Part shown: in pieces, positions 22,786-35,325 of the stretch
How the letters are laid out: each line of letters opens with the position of its first letter
Position numbering within the stretch: the first letter of the stretch is position 1
Origin: Pieris napi
Taxonomy: Eukaryota; Arthropoda; Insecta; Lepidoptera; Pieridae
NCBI RefSeq assembly: GCF_905475465.1
Contig: NC_062259.1
Coordinates: 11,356,501-11,420,500 of the forward strand
Direction: 5' to 3'
Length of the DNA stretch: 64,000 nt
Program-made: the position numbers and the translations under genes
The notes under the pieces: generated by a model
Database searches by the model: none
Seen by the model: the letters and a program-made list of their open reading frames with translations, nothing else
Told to the model about the DNA's origin: nothing

Positions 22786-23200
22786 GAGTTTTTTTATGCA
22801 ATAGGAGGCAAACGGGCAGGAGGATCACCTGATGTTAAGTAATACCGCCGCCCCTGGACACTCACACTGCCAGAAGGCTCGCAAGTGCGTTGCGGGCCTT
22901 TCAAGAATTGGTACGCTCTTTTCTTGAAGGACCTTAAGTCGAATTGGTTTGGAAATACTTCAGTGGGCAGCTGGTACTACATAGCCTTGAAAAACGCTCA
23001 GTTGTGGAACGGCGGACGTCGAGGTGATACGGGTGGAATTTCGTATTCTGCCTCGACGTCCGATGATGAAACTCAACTGCAGGTATTAATCCGAACAACT
23101 CCGCTTAACACTCTCCATGGTAAATGCGGTAGAAGATGCAGAGTGACCCCACATCTCTACGTAACGCCAAAGGATGAAGCCGCTCGGAGAAGAATTAAGA
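22786..23200 (-). mobile_element. LINE family A remnant
   Basis: This starts with a poly-T tail and 'ggcaaacgggcaggagga', then 'aagtgcgttgcgggcctttc', 'ttgaaggaccttaagtcgaa' and 'gtcgaggtgatacgggtgga'. The plus strand is fortuitously open for 113 codons (22885-23226), but that reading is antisense to the reverse transcriptase C-terminus and is not a gene. Confidence 0.75.
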
Positions 23201-25227
23201 GTACGACAAATAGTGAAACAATTTAATTTGATATTTACGTTACTTTAAATACAGTTGGCCTACGTATTTTATGGTTCTCAGCATTCGTATTTCCTTAAAT
23301 AAAATCAGCATATAATATTTTGTAATTCCCGTGCATTTATGTGGAAAGTTGCCAAGTTCAATTTAGTCTTTGTATCTCTCGTTGTGGTCAATTTCCTTCC
23401 GTTTCCAACTTTCATATTCTCATCTGTGGAGTTTGTATAAAATTAAATTCATTCCTTCAAGATGATCTTACACTTTTACTTAGAATATCATAACCGCGAA
23501 ATGCGGCTGATGAAATCCTGATTAGGTTAGAATTTTGTAGATTAATGTTAAATTGCTTTTTAACGTTATAAATATGAATCTAGTTTTGTTGTGGACCTTA
23601 TTTTCTCATAAATAGTTTCTAGATACGAACTAAGTAATTGAAATAGTTCTGCATTCTCTAATAGGTATCATTTTGAAGGTAACATTTCTTTAGTAAAGTA
23701 ATTTGCTTCCTATTAAGACAAAATGCTTAAGACAAAATAATTGAATTAGTGAATTTTTTCAAACACGCAAACTTTCAGGTCGATCAATAGTTACTTTAGA
23801 TTACCCGCCAACCTCAGTCCAAAGTTATTATAACTTATAATTATTCATATAATGTTCAGATGCATTCGACTTTAAATCTAGACCGTGCTCTATTGGACTT
23901 TTCTTTGATTGAGTTTCACTTTTTGTTTCTTCAAAATAAATATTTCTTGTACAGTAATAGTAAATGTCGTACAGAAACATACAATCCTGTCTTAAACCCA
24001 AAAGTAAGCATACCCTGAAATGTTATCACCAACACATTTATACAATGATTTATACAAAAGTATAAGTGTATAAGCCTTTAACGGGGAGGAGTCTTTATAC
24101 AAATTACCGAAAGATACCTTACCTAAGAGAAGAAAGAAAACAATTCTATTAGCAGTTCACTTTTGCGAAGAATATTGAGTAACCAATCATCTTTCTCACC
24201 ACGCACGCATTAGTACTTCCAAATATTGTATAGAGGTCCTGTTGAAATATGGATGCGGTAATAAAAAAAGCAAATACAGCCGGTGTAGCCTCCGGGTGCT
24301 ACTTTATTCACTGGTCACGTCTGACCACGCGGGAGGCGCCACAACCTTAAATTGTTTGCACTTAGACAACGCAGCGTCCTTTAATACAATATGATATCAT
24401 ATAACCTACTATTGAATAAGAGAACTCGTACTCCAATTATTTTATCATCAAGGTGTTTGGTAAGAAACGTCTAATAAGGCTTTACGGGTGTTTAACTTCA
24501 GCATATCTTATATCTTTCTATGTATTATTAAGAAAACAATGAACTCTTTTACAATTCTAATTAAAAGCTTCTTATACAATTCTTTTTTATTCGGGGTTTG
24601 TGGCTGTCGCGTGTGGCCCGTGTGCGGGGACCCTAGGGTCCTATTGTTTATATTTTTTAATGGTTTGTAAAATATAGCCTATGTTACTAAAAGATGATAT
24701 TCTAATTGTGAAAGAGTTTTTGTCATTGGTCTTCTAGTTTTTTATACATACATACAAACATAAAAATACAGATTTTCATCTATATAGTACCAACTATACG
24801 TTCTTATATTCTTTAAGGAAATTTGTGTCTGCTAATAATTCTGATTAGATATCGAAAATCGCTTCTATTGACTAACCAATGTGACCCATAGATCCTGAGT
24901 TTACATCCGGCAAGACAATGTTTCGGATTGATATAGAAACCTAATCACTTACTTGGCTTTATGTAGTAAAAATTGTTATAGTTGATCTGTAATGTAGTAT
25001 AAATATTTAGAGTTGATCAGAGGTATTTGTATTATACTTCAAATGGGATATATGGCAGGTCTGTTTTTTAATACACTTGAACCTTTTAAGTGACACTAAA
25101 CAATTTCAAATAAATTAAAAGCGACCACTTCCATTTAGAAGTTTTAATTCGACCGTTTTAGACATGCAACAAATTGAACGTAATGTGATTCATTAATGCT
25201 AAACTAAATCGTTGCTTCGTGGATTTA

Positions 25228-25305
25228 AAGTAATGTTGGTCTAGTTCTGAATCCTGAGGTTTGAAACACGGCTGTGCACCAGTGAACTTTTCTATGTAAC
25301 ACTTA
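25228..25305 (+). repeat. SINE family 2 shard
   Basis: A degraded plus-strand piece with 'cacggctgtgcaccagtgaa' and 'cttttctatgt' matches the junction of the tRNA-like head and body of family 2. Confidence 0.4.
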
Positions 25306-26355
25306 CTAAGTGATGGAGACTAACGAAAAGTATGCGATAAACACAGAATTTGAATTTCCAACTTGCATATTAAAATAAATTATTAATAAAACCTAACCAG
25401 TGAACCACCATAGATGCATTAATAGGTCTACAATTCTTAAAGATAAGGTTGTGCATTAAAATACTATCAGTGCGATATTTTCGCTTTATTTATTTATATT
25501 GGAATGATTCAATAAACACACCATTTGCGTCTTAAACATTCTCACTATATTTTCTTTACATGTATTAATTGCGCACATGCAATGAAAATTTAATTTCACG
25601 TCACAAAGTCTCTGGGCTGACACAGCTAACGTGAAATTTAGTAAAATTTATCATGGTTTAATTTACTTTTAATATTCTGTGTCAGTAAAAATTAACTAAA
25701 GAATTCAGGCACCTCTCCTTTGAATCCTCCCCAAAAAGAAGGCTACTTATTCAGAGCTTGATATATTCGGTGGTAGGCTGATTTATTAAGAAAAAGGCGT
25801 TAAGTACCTTGCCATCATCATATTTTTAATTAGGTAATTTATATAAATCTAAAATTTGTAGTTACTATTTCTTTTTTCATTTCTATTTTGGTAGAGTAGT
25901 ATCTTTAATGATTTAGTTAAATTTTATGTTCACCGTTATTGTCATGAAATGATTTATATTTATATGACGGAGTGAGGTAGGATAAGACGAAAGAAATGAC
26001 GAATACAATTGACAGGAAAAGAGGGTAAGACAGACAAAGTGAACGGGGAAGGAGAACTAGGCACAATAACGAGATAGCACGACCTGAATTTTAACAAAAC
26101 CAGGCCCTGCACATAAATTATTGAAGGTAATGACGCCAGCATTGCTGAATTAAATGATAAATTAGATTGTTAGCATTTTTTTTCAGCTGTTTAACTTCAA
26201 CATTTGAGCTAATTTTTAAAGACTTCTGCCTAGTTCAACCGCTCATTCGAACCGAGGGCCACATTTTTTTTTAATGGAGTCTTGATGTTGGCCTTAAGGG
26301 CCTTGGCTGATTTGGCGAGCGTAGCTCGACTGTAATGGGCTATTTCCCGTGAATA

Positions 26356-26530
26356 GCTGACACACGCCGTCGACTTTATGGATCAAAGGCAAGCCGAATT
26401 CCTCACGATGTTTTCATTCACCGTTCGAGCGAATGTACAGAAGAAAGTCCATTGGAGTACAGCCGGGGATCGAACTTACGACCTCAGGGATAAGAGACGT
26501 ACGCTGAAGCCACTTGGCAACCTCTGCTCA
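26356..26530 (-). mobile_element. SINE family 2, partial copy
   Basis: It contains 'gctgacacacgccgtcgact', 'cctcacgatgttttcattca', 'agccggggatcgaacttacg' (inverse B box) and 'gctgaagccacttggcaacc'. The left part of the family is absent. A TA microsatellite follows at 26547-26565. Confidence 0.75.
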
Positions 26531-27296
26531 CTAACTAACACTCTTGATATATATATATATATATACTTAGGAATATTTTAAGTGACAACAACAATATAAC
26601 CATTGTTATCCTACAAAAATGATATTCCGGAGATTATTTCTCAAATACGCGCCCCAGCACCACCCAAGTTCACATATCAAACAATTTTCGAGCGTGCAAA
26701 CTGACGCAGGGATCTCTTAAGTTTGTGTCAACATTTACAGAAGTCATAAATGAAAATATACGTTGCCTCAAATTGTTTGTAATAACAGAAGTTTGCTCCT
26801 GAAATATTGACTGTCCTCGTAGTTTTGTAACAAAGGTGAGATGATATTTTTCAACGCTCATATAATATTTTTGCTGTAGTATTTCAAAAACAATCTAACA
26901 GATTACTGCAATATTATTAAGGCGAATTTGGATATGGTATGGTCCAAGTGTTGTTGTGTAATTTATTTATATAACTTACGATTTTGTTTATACATATATA
27001 GGTATTAGCGTAGTAATTTTCAATGCCAATCTCAGAGTTACCCGAGTTAAACATAAAACATAAAATTTTATACATTTTATGAACGCACTACACGGTTTTT
27101 GACATAAATAATAATTATTTAAAGCATAATTTATATTTAAACCTAAATTAAATACTGCAATATTTATTAAATATAACGTGAAAAAATTATCCAATGCAAA
27201 TAACAGTACGTTGCGGTAAACCTAAAGTTAGTTTTGAAAGGTAGGCAAACTTCACAAACAACAAATCTTGCAACTAATGAATAAATTGGATCCGAA

Positions 27297-27395
27297 ATCG
27301 CCGGACAAGAAAAAATGGCGCGTAACGGAAAATTGTGACGCGTACGCGTACGTAATTTTTTTTCCAACGTCGATAAAGAAGTTTCACTTCAATAA
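27297..27395 (-). repeat. Short dispersed repeat, inverted copy
   Basis: 'gcgtacgcgtacgtaatttt' and 'cgataaagaagtttcacttc' read on the minus strand resemble the units at 7770-7835 and 28207-28268. The match is partial. Confidence 0.35.
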
Positions 27396-28206
27396 GCCGA
27401 TATTTAGATTGAATATAATAATTAAGAATATAATAAATATGCAATATTCAAAAAGTGCCGAACACAAAAGAATTATGAATGGATTGCTAATACCCTTCTC
27501 TATGCAGCTGCTTCAAATCCTATTATAACACATCTTAGTATAAAATGTGATAGTTGCCTTACATAAAGTTGAATTGGATTCTAAAAGCGAATCTGACGTT
27601 CCGTAGACTCAGCTTAGCTGCTCCGAAAATGCAAGCAAGCTGTCGGAAACAATAGCCACGTATTAAGCTACGCTTGATGTGGACAGTGAGACACATTTTG
27701 ACCCCGGGAAATCCTTTAAGCTGTAAAATGTATTCACTTTCATCAAGTCTTAAATTATTGCTGTAAACAATTGAAAAGCGTCCATAAAGTAATGTTTGTT
27801 TTACGCGCTTAGAACTCCGATCCGATTCAGAGGGAGACGTTACGCTACTAAAAATAACAACAGGGTCGAAAATGTTGCGAACACAGGCCTAAGGGATGTC
27901 TTTTTCAAGGATAGCCTAGTAATAGTGTTTATAGTTTACTAAATAACTTAATTAATGATATTTAGGTATACTACTCGTATTATATCGATAGGGTCATGTA
28001 ACAGGTTCAAAGTTCATGTAGGTACCTACTTTATTTGTTAGTAGTTAATATGAACCATCAATAACAGTTCCAGGTATTAACGATTAGCTTCGCTATTCAT
28101 TAACAGTAAACCCTATTATGACATGATCGCTGCATTAACAAAACATGTGCCACTCAACTATACATTCCGCTTGTTTCCTTCGTATTATTATATTACAAGC
28201 GTAAGT

Positions 28207-28268
28207 CCAGTAAAAAAAGGGTGCGTGTACTTATGTACGCGCGGAAGTTATACTTCTTTGGCATTATT
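28207..28268 (+). repeat. Short dispersed repeat, copy 2
   Basis: 'gtgcgtgtacttatgtacgc' and 'gaagttatacttctttggca' match 7770-7835. Confidence 0.5.
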
Positions 28269-28414
28269 AACAATAGTTTTTGATTGCAAGCAAATAATTA
28301 ATTACAATTAAATAATCAAAGACTGGAAAAGGAGTCATTATAGTCAGTAAAGTTCAGTTTACTTTTGAAAAATTAAATAAATAAATATTTATTATTATTC
28401 TCTTACATTAAGTG

Positions 28415-28457
28415 TCGAATTAAAACAGAATTTATGTTAAATTCTGTTTTAATTCGA
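28415..28457. repeat. Perfect 20-bp hairpin with 3-base loop
   Basis: Bases 28415-28434 (TCGAATTAAAACAGAATTTA) are the exact reverse complement of 28438-28457, with loop TGT. Perfect pairing with such a short loop points to a recent palindromic duplication or a MITE relic. Mature microRNA precursors usually have larger loops and mismatches. Confidence 0.8.
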
Positions 28458-29507
28458 ATGTTGTTTTAAAATGGCATTTATGGCCAGACTAGTTGCTTAC
28501 TATTACGTGCATGTACACGACAAATTATGTCCAATGCCGTAGCATCTTCCGTGGGCAACTTCATTCTGTTAATTTTGTGTTACGCATCGTAAAATATCAC
28601 TCTCATAAATTTTTCATAAAGCGCCTAAAGAAGTATAACTTCAAAAATTGTTTTAATTACTACGGAAAAGAGATCAAAATATATAAGATTAATGAAACAG
28701 AAATCTGCCCCATTGGTACCTTAAAATCTCTTATATTGCTTCAGATTTCATAAAAGTTGACATCGAAATCTTCATTGATTTTGGATTACTGGCTGAAAAG
28801 CGCAGGCGAGGATTACATTCACTGGGTTAAATTCAAACGCATTCACCTTATTCTAGAAAGATTAAAGCTTACGCGTCTTATAAGATTTACTATAAAAAAT
28901 AACTATTACTTTATTTTTAAAGTACAATAATATATCACGTCACGTCACGTAGGTATCGAAGTGCAAAAACAACTTTAAAATTATGTTTTCGTTTCTTAAT
29001 TTAAATCAAACGATAATGAAGTGGAAAAAACGTTCTTCTTTCTTCTACTCTATCAGGAACGGTGAAAAGTATTAAATTACATTAACAATACATAAACGCG
29101 AAAAAGATGACACATGGTTAAAATAATTTCTCAACAAATACGAAGAAGAAATGAGAGTTTTAATTAAATGAGGATCGCATAAGATCGAGACGATCTAATA
29201 TTAAATATCTTTGAGTATGTCATATAACGGATATTAACGCAAATTTAAATATACCACATAACAGGACTAATCCAAGTCTAAGACAAGATCTAATAAAGAA
29301 AGTAATCCACGACGTAGTGTTATCACGCCACCAGTTTAATATTTACTCAACGATTCTAGTTCTTTTCGGGAAACGTGACAGCTTCGAAATGTCAAGATAT
29401 GCAAACATATATATTTGCGTTAATATTATATATATATTATATTTATATATTTCGAAATGAAATTTAATAGTGATTTAGGTTCGATCATGACGATGTCATG
29501 TGGAACA

Positions 29508-29706
29508 TAGTGTAATGGTTGCAGCTCCTTACAAACGTTGTGTAAAACAAAAAACTTGGCGATTAAAAAGAGTGGCGGAGAGTTTATTGCCAGTTCTTCT
29601 CTTCCGTTCGTAAAATTAGAAGCATTTAATGTATATTTCTTTTTTGACATTCATAAGTGTACATTGTGTTACCTATATGAATAAATGATTTTGACTTTGA
29701 CTTTTT
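29508..29706 (+). mobile_element. LINE family B 3' end
   Basis: 'aatggttgcagctccttaca', 'ttggcgattaaaaagagtgg', 'acattcataagtgtacattg' and 'gattttgactttgactttt' follow the family order. Confidence 0.75.
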
Positions 29707-30782
29707 ATATTTATACTGTCACAATTAAAATCCATTAATATCAGAGGTATGCATAAGGTCAAATTCCGCTAATGTCGGTCCCTAATACCGTCCAATATAC
29801 GCTCCTATTCAGTTCTGAACCTGAGTACTATATGGATCTTTTATGCGGTTCACGTCGAGTTCAATATTGGATGATATCACTACAAATCTCTGTATAATTC
29901 TCCATACTGATAATTCCCATGTAAATTCCCTTTGAGCTTGTGAACCTCCGCAGATTTATACCCGTAGTGTCAATAGCCATTTGGATTAGACTCTTTGAAC
30001 ACTTCCAAACATTGGACTAAATGCTTTTATGTTGTAGATAATGGCGTTGAATATATCCGTGTAATTTTAGTAGTAACACTGTGACAATGTATCACATTCA
30101 CATGTGTGTGCGTGTGTGTGATATTTTTGAAATTAGAATTAATTACCCGGCCGGGCGATTCATTTAACTTAGCACAGAGGCGCTTTGATAATGGAGTATA
30201 CGCGCTTATTGGTGTTCGAAATTTTGAAATTGTTTTTTAATGCGCCAGAACTTTATTTTGTATACGTTTTAGAAGAATAATGAATCCAAAAACTAATTTA
30301 ATTTACGTAAAATTTGCTGGTTCATAGAATAAAAGCTAAAATAAAAAAAAGGGTTTCATACTCATACAGAGAATCACATTAAATACAAACGAAAAGTTGG
30401 TTTTCGATAATGGACTTACATAAATTGAAAACATTTTTTATATTTCAACATAACGTTACATTGAACGCAAATGGAATTTAGAAAGCGTTTACAAATAGCT
30501 TATATTGACTGAAACATATATTTTTATTCTTGTTTATTTGGATTCAAACCAAATCTAAATAAATAAAAATTTTGTCAGTCACAAACACACATTGCAAAAT
30601 AAAAGGATCAAAAAACAAGCACGGTGAGAGTTTTAAAGCGACTTATTGCTGGCAAACCAATCTGTTAGTTTTTCAGTGCTCACATCAACTAAAACATTTT
30701 TCCGTCCAAAAATTCATATTCTAATTTTCTGTTCACCTTTGAATTCGATTCATATAAAATAACCATGAACAATGAAACTAGA

Positions 30783-31170
30783 TCAAAACCATAAAAGTTG
30801 TCTGTAAGAGAGAGAGAGAGATAGAATGTGCATTACATTCAAAATCTCTCGCACTTCAGTTGGTAGCTCATTTCTAGGACAATCTGTTTCCACCGGTTCC
30901 TGCCCAGCCTCTCTTATAACAGTGTATAGTTTTGAGGACGATGAGACTTTCACTTGATCGGTCCATCCGGTTGGTGAACGGCCACGTGATCTTTTGGCTG
31001 CTGTGTTACCAACCACGATAAGTTTATCCAAGTTCTCATCGCCTCTGCGCATGCTATGGCCGAAATAAGATACAATTTGCTGTCGGCATACGGTAGACAG
31101 GTGATTTCCGGCTGCAGATTTGCGGATCGATGTATTCGCTTCGCGGGCCACGGTATTCTAAGCAATACAA
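30783..31170 (-). pseudogene. RTE-like LINE reverse transcriptase C-terminal remnant
   Basis: The minus strand encodes pieces typical of the C-terminus of RTE-type polyproteins: 'MLRIPWPAKR' in one frame, then 'IVSYFGHSMRRGDENLDKLI' and 'KRSRGRSPTGWTDQVK' in another. A frame change lies between them. The frame runs into a GA microsatellite at about 30806-30820. It is a dead fragment. Confidence 0.7.
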
Positions 31171-31604
31171 CTCAAAGGCTTTGATTTGATTTTATTACAA
31201 TATAAAATCATACAAATCAACATGTCTCACAAATAAAGAATACATATTGCTATAGATCTAATCAATTTAAAAAAAAATTATATCACGTTTCACATTGCTT
31301 AAACGATATGTGGAATTTTTTGTTAATTATTGTTTTTTATGTCTTATACGATAAAATATATATTTTATGTAAAAGGTTATTTTAACCAAAGTTTAATTTT
31401 ATTTTATTCAAACATGTGTTAAAATGAGGGCAATCAGATAAAAATATATTATAGAAAGGATATACATGTGTAAACTTGACATATGAACTTTGAAGGCGCA
31501 GCGCTAACCAGATCCATGCAACTTCCTCAGAATCGAGTAGCCGCCTGGGCCCACAAGGTATCCGCGAATTTACGCTGTAAATACGTAATTATTATTATTA
31601 TTAT

Positions 31605-31739
31605 TTTTTTTATAAAGACAATTCACACCAATTGACCTACTCCCATGCTAAGCTGGTGAAGCTTGTGTTATGGGTACTAGGCAACGGATATACATACATA
31701 TTATAGATAGATAGACATATAAATACATATTAAAACTAC
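31605..31739 (-). mobile_element. SINE family 1, 5'-truncated copy
   Basis: 'aaagacaattcacaccaatt', 'ccatgctaagctggtgaagc' and 'ggcaacggatatacatacat' match 38064-38326; the tRNA-like head is missing. Confidence 0.75.
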
Positions 31740-31874
31740 ACTATTTAGGAGAAAAATGTGTACAATAAATGCCAGCAATGCAGTTGTGTCTAGCGTTACC
31801 ACTACTCACGTTTCCCTTAAAATTTAAAGTATTTTTAATCACTCATTTTTTTAATAAATAATTTATTGTTTCAG

Positions 31875-32002
31875 TTTGCAGCCAGTACACACGAGGAGCA
31901 ATCGCCCTGATTGGATCTGTTCCATCTGACTCATTCCACACTCTTCATTCGTACTCGAACAGTTTTCAAATGCCGTTCGTAATTCCCTGGTTTTCTGAAA
32001 AG
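31875..32002 (+). CDS. GluRI: AMPA-type ionotropic glutamate receptor, amino-terminal domain exon
   Basis: This is an internal exon of 128 bp, with acceptor 'ttattgtttcag' and donor GTAGGA at 32003. Its first two bases complete the codon begun at 7499, and it ends on a codon boundary. It encodes 'CSQYTRGAIALIGSV' and then 'HSYSNSFQMPFVIPWFSEK'. The stretch S-F-x-T-L-H-S-Y-S-N-x-F-Q-M-P-F-V and the P-W-F-x-E-K end are hallmarks of insect GluRI receptors. The exon lies in the extracellular amino-terminal domain, which governs subunit assembly. Phase agreement with both neighbouring exons supports a functional splice. Confidence 0.92.
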
Positions 32003-32555
32003 GTAGGAAAAATAATTGCGCTATTACTATAAGTTACTATTTTGTTTAGCTTTAACTGTTACCGCCGATATGGCCTGCGCGTATCTACGTTCTCGTTCAC
32101 TGAGTAGTGAAAGTCTAAACGTATGGTTTGTTAGGGGATCGGTAACTGCAAATGTTGTTAGTTAAATAATATTTTTATGTACAATTAAATTCGATACGCC
32201 CGCTGTAACTTTAAAAAATACTATCACATATAGCTTCTAACTTAAAGAACAATACTTGTCCCATGAGGGAATTTTGTTTGAAGTTCTCTCCCGGACAAAT
32301 ACCCTGGCCAAATTGAATGATACAAACGGATATAAAGACTTAAAATTGGGTTAAATCGAGCGTCTGAAGAAAAGGGCATACATATGATATTTTTAAATTT
32401 AAATGTATATTATTTATCAACCCATATATATCATCATAATTCAGATCTAATCAGGTTTCACTTCCTCATTACAATTCCAACATTCACCAATGCCGCGAGC
32501 CGTCTAATTTCAGTTTGTATGGAAGATAAACAACTCCTTATATAGAAATTGTATT

Positions 32556-32910
32556 CGTTTTTAAAATAAACTCCCAAGCGAAATTAGAGAATTATCACTA
32601 AATCAATTCAAAACTCTCGTTAAACGTAAATTATTCAATAAAGCTTTTTATACATTTGACGATTATTTAAATGATCCTAATCCTTGAGATTGATTTGCTC
32701 TTGTTCAAATATTTATGGCTGCTCTGCCTTACAAACAATTTGTATGACTCAAAACTTGGCAATTAAAAAGAGTGGCGGAGATTTCTTGCCCGCTCTACGC
32801 CCTTGACTTGCGAACTGGCAGTAAATGTAAATTTTGAATCAATTTAACATCTTTTCTGTTGACGTTCATAAGTGGTTACTTATATGAATGAAGTTATTTT
32901 GAGTTTCATG
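32556..32910 (+). mobile_element. LINE family B, end of reverse transcriptase frame plus 3' end
   Basis: The plus strand encodes a last coding block with 'LPSEIRELSLNQFKTLV', 'FDDYLNDPNP' and a stop, as in CR1/Jockey-like elements. The family 3' end follows ('ggcaattaaaaagagtggcg', 'acgcccttgacttgcgaact'). It is truncated at the 5' side, as usual for LINE insertions. Confidence 0.8.
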
Positions 32911-33126
32911 GTCTCAACAAATTTTCGGTGCTCTTTAACTTTTGTTAAATTACCCCAGTAATTGCTCCCTTACGCCTTTGACGTCTTCAGTGACGCTTAT
33001 GGAAAGTTTTCGTTTTCATAAATTTTCCTATATCTCTGACCTGGTGGGATTTCATAACCAGACTGACTTTTTTTAACATAGCGGTTACTCCAAACAATTC
33101 GGTTTATGCTTTGGCCAAAATTAAAA

Positions 33127-33500
33127 ACGTGTGGCACTCGCCGCGGTAAAGCTATTGCATAGCATTTTTTATCAACTTATGCAGTTATAATTATTTATTT
33201 ATGCAGTATTTGTTTTTCTTTGATATTAATTCAAGTTTTTTCTTTGATATTATTTCAATCTACCACTCTACTGTCTCACTCTAACGCGTACCAGCTGCGC
33301 CGGCCGCGCGCGCTCACGCTACGTCACGCGATCTCGTCAGAGAGATGGGAATGCGCAGTATGCGTTCTGTCCCACTCTATCGCGTATTTGCCGCGCCTAT
33401 ATATACGTCATCGTGTGTTAGGTTTTTTCGTTACGGAATTTCTTAATTCGGTCGTCGTGCTCAAAGCCCGCGATAAAATCTATGCAATAGCTTAAAAAAT
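33127..33500 (+). repeat. Unclassified dispersed repeat, copy 2
   Basis: Counterpart of 18296-18622. It shares 'acgtgtggcactcg', 'gcagttataattatttattt', 'tttcgttacggaatttct' and 'ctatgcaatagctt', and carries an extra G/C-rich run ('ccggccgcgcgcgctcacgc'). AAGCTATTGCATAG near 33150 is mirrored by CTATGCAATAGCTT near 33493. Slightly further out, GTGTGGC (about 33130) is mirrored by GCCACAC (about 33519), which may be the true termini. Confidence 0.6.
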
Positions 33501-33934
33501 CAATAATTAAACGCCACACTACTGCCCCAAATATACTGCACATAATTAGCTGATCAAAGTTTCTTGGAACACCCCATCTATCTGCCACCGTTTAGCCGTC
33601 TTTTTCGTGATATGAAAATTTAAGACGGAGGACGGAACACCAATTTCCGCTACGCCGATGAGCTGCCCGACTGAATAGAAGACTGGAATGGATGAAACGT
33701 GGTAAATTCAGCGATATTCATATATTACCATTTGAACTTAATCTTATAACGGCTTTATCCATATACACTTCATACAGCAGTGTGAGCTTAAATTTAAAGC
33801 GGACGACTCTCAAACCTAACTTCAAACGTTTGAAGCTCCGCCGTGTTATACATTGTTCTTTATTGTACGTGTAATCAATATGATGAAGAAGATATGCAGA
33901 AATAAATACCCCATTGCGGTATTACCGTAACCAC

Positions 33935-34690
33935 TTACCTAAAGGTCCATGTGGTCCTGAACAATCACGCATGTGCACATTCTTATAGCTCGTATCCCAC
34001 CAACTGCAACTGCAACGCCTTAGAATTAGTTCACAACCACAAATTCCTGGGGCTTACAATAGATGACCGAATGTCCTGGAGAGTGCACATCAATTCTGTT
34101 TGTGAAAGGCTAAAGGCGATACTTCCTAAGTTCACTATAATAAAAAATAAAATACCTAAGAAAACTCTGCTTCTACTGTACAAAGCACTGCCCGAATCCA
34201 TTATAACATATGGACTTCTAAGCTATGGGAGAACATGCAAAACTTATCTAAATCAAATATTTGCAATACAAATACGTATTTTAAAAACAATTGCTCCTAT
34301 AAAACTAAAATCACAATATAAAGAGGACTACAGAAAGCTATTTGCATTTTTCAAAATTATACCTATACAAGAGAAGGTGCAGCTAGGATTATTAAAAGAA
34401 AACTACTTTACAGAAAATTACCTAAAAACTCACCATCACTATTGAACATGTAGTAATTTAAAAAACTAATTTCTTTTACCTACATATAATAATCTATATG
34501 GGAAAAAACATTATTCCAAATTTAATAAACTCACTACCAGCTGCACTTTTTACTAATATTACAAGAGACAATATTAAATTTAAATCAAAAAATTATAACA
34601 AACATTATGCTAATCAGACATCATCTTCATTTCATTCTTTTAAAATATGTTCGACGTCCTGGTGGACAGAAAAACTGTGTCCAGTTTGTG
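33935..34690 (+). pseudogene. LINE reverse transcriptase C-terminal remnant
   Basis: A plus-strand frame (33951-34445) shows 'HKFLGLTIDDRMSWRVHINS', then 'ILPKFTIIKNKIPKKTLLLL' and 'YKALPESIITYGLLSYG'. This is the thumb-region signature of CR1/Jockey-class LINE reverse transcriptases. A second piece in another frame from 34498 ('NIIPNLINSLPAAL') continues the homology. The catalytic core is absent and a frame break separates the parts, so it is a truncated copy. Confidence 0.8.
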
Positions 34691-34982
34691 TCTCCACCAC
34701 ACCAACTTATTTTCTATTTAAGATCATGTATAATACTCGTATAATAAATAAATATAAAAAACCAATAAAAGAAGTCATACATGTACGTATAAGTATACAT
34801 GACATACATATACATTTTCATTTAACTTATTAATTAATCGTCAAGTTTCTTGTTCGTTACCTCACTGAAAAACAATGGTGTGTCACAAGCCCAAGTGTCC
34901 AATTGAATGTGTCTAAATTAACATAGCGCACTTCTATAAATTTTCTTGTTACATTAAGTTTAAAAACTATTACTATCTGACT

Positions 34983-35325
34983 CTAATTTGAAAATAACTT
35001 TATTCATATAGGAAAACAAGAACATTTATGAACGTTAACAGAAAATATGTTAGATTGATTCTAAATTTACATTTACTATTAGTTCGAAAGTCAAGGGCGT
35101 AGAGCGGGCAAGAAGAACTAGCATGAAAGTCTCCTCTTTGAGTCATACAAATTGTTTGAACTGGAGTAAATGAATCCCAAGGATTAGGATCATTTAAATA
35201 ATCGTCAAATTTTTAAGCTTTATTTATTAATTTCCGTTTACCCAGAGTTTTGAATTTATTCAGTGATAATTCTCTAATTTCGCTAGGGAGTTAGTTGTAA
35301 AAACTATTACAATTTCCACATAAGG
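34983..35325 (-). mobile_element. LINE family B, coding end plus 3' end (minus)
   Basis: In inverse this reads 'LPSEIRELSLNKF', a 'FDDYLNDPNPWDSF' block and then the family 3' end with 'gggcgtagagcgggcaagaa'. It is the opposite-strand partner of 32556-32910. Confidence 0.78.

Larger units (their letters stand above)
7500..31874 (+). other. Receptor intron of about 24.4 kb
   Basis: The intron is bounded by GTGAGT at 7500 and 'ttgtttcag' ending at 31874. It holds the elements listed individually: MITE 7550, SINEs 8387-8905, repeats at 10140 and 12945, LINE pieces, foldback 19357-20796, transposase remnant 21.1 kb, SINE copies and LINE remnants up to 31.2 kb. I recognise nothing in about 8910-10130, 10350-11170, 11750-12940, 13370-14060, 14440-16180, 17120-17700, 17890-18290, 18630-19260, 21350-22110, 23205-24260, 24800-25230, 25310-26250, 26585-27290, 27540-28200, 28460-29500 and 29710-30780. 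These are AT-rich with scattered simple repeats and chance short reading frames. A G/C-richer patch at about 24270-24345 is unidentified. Confidence 0.85.

Noticed and set aside
22885..23226. A 113-codon plus-strand frame
   Set aside because: It is antisense to a LINE family A reverse transcriptase C-terminus and 3' end.
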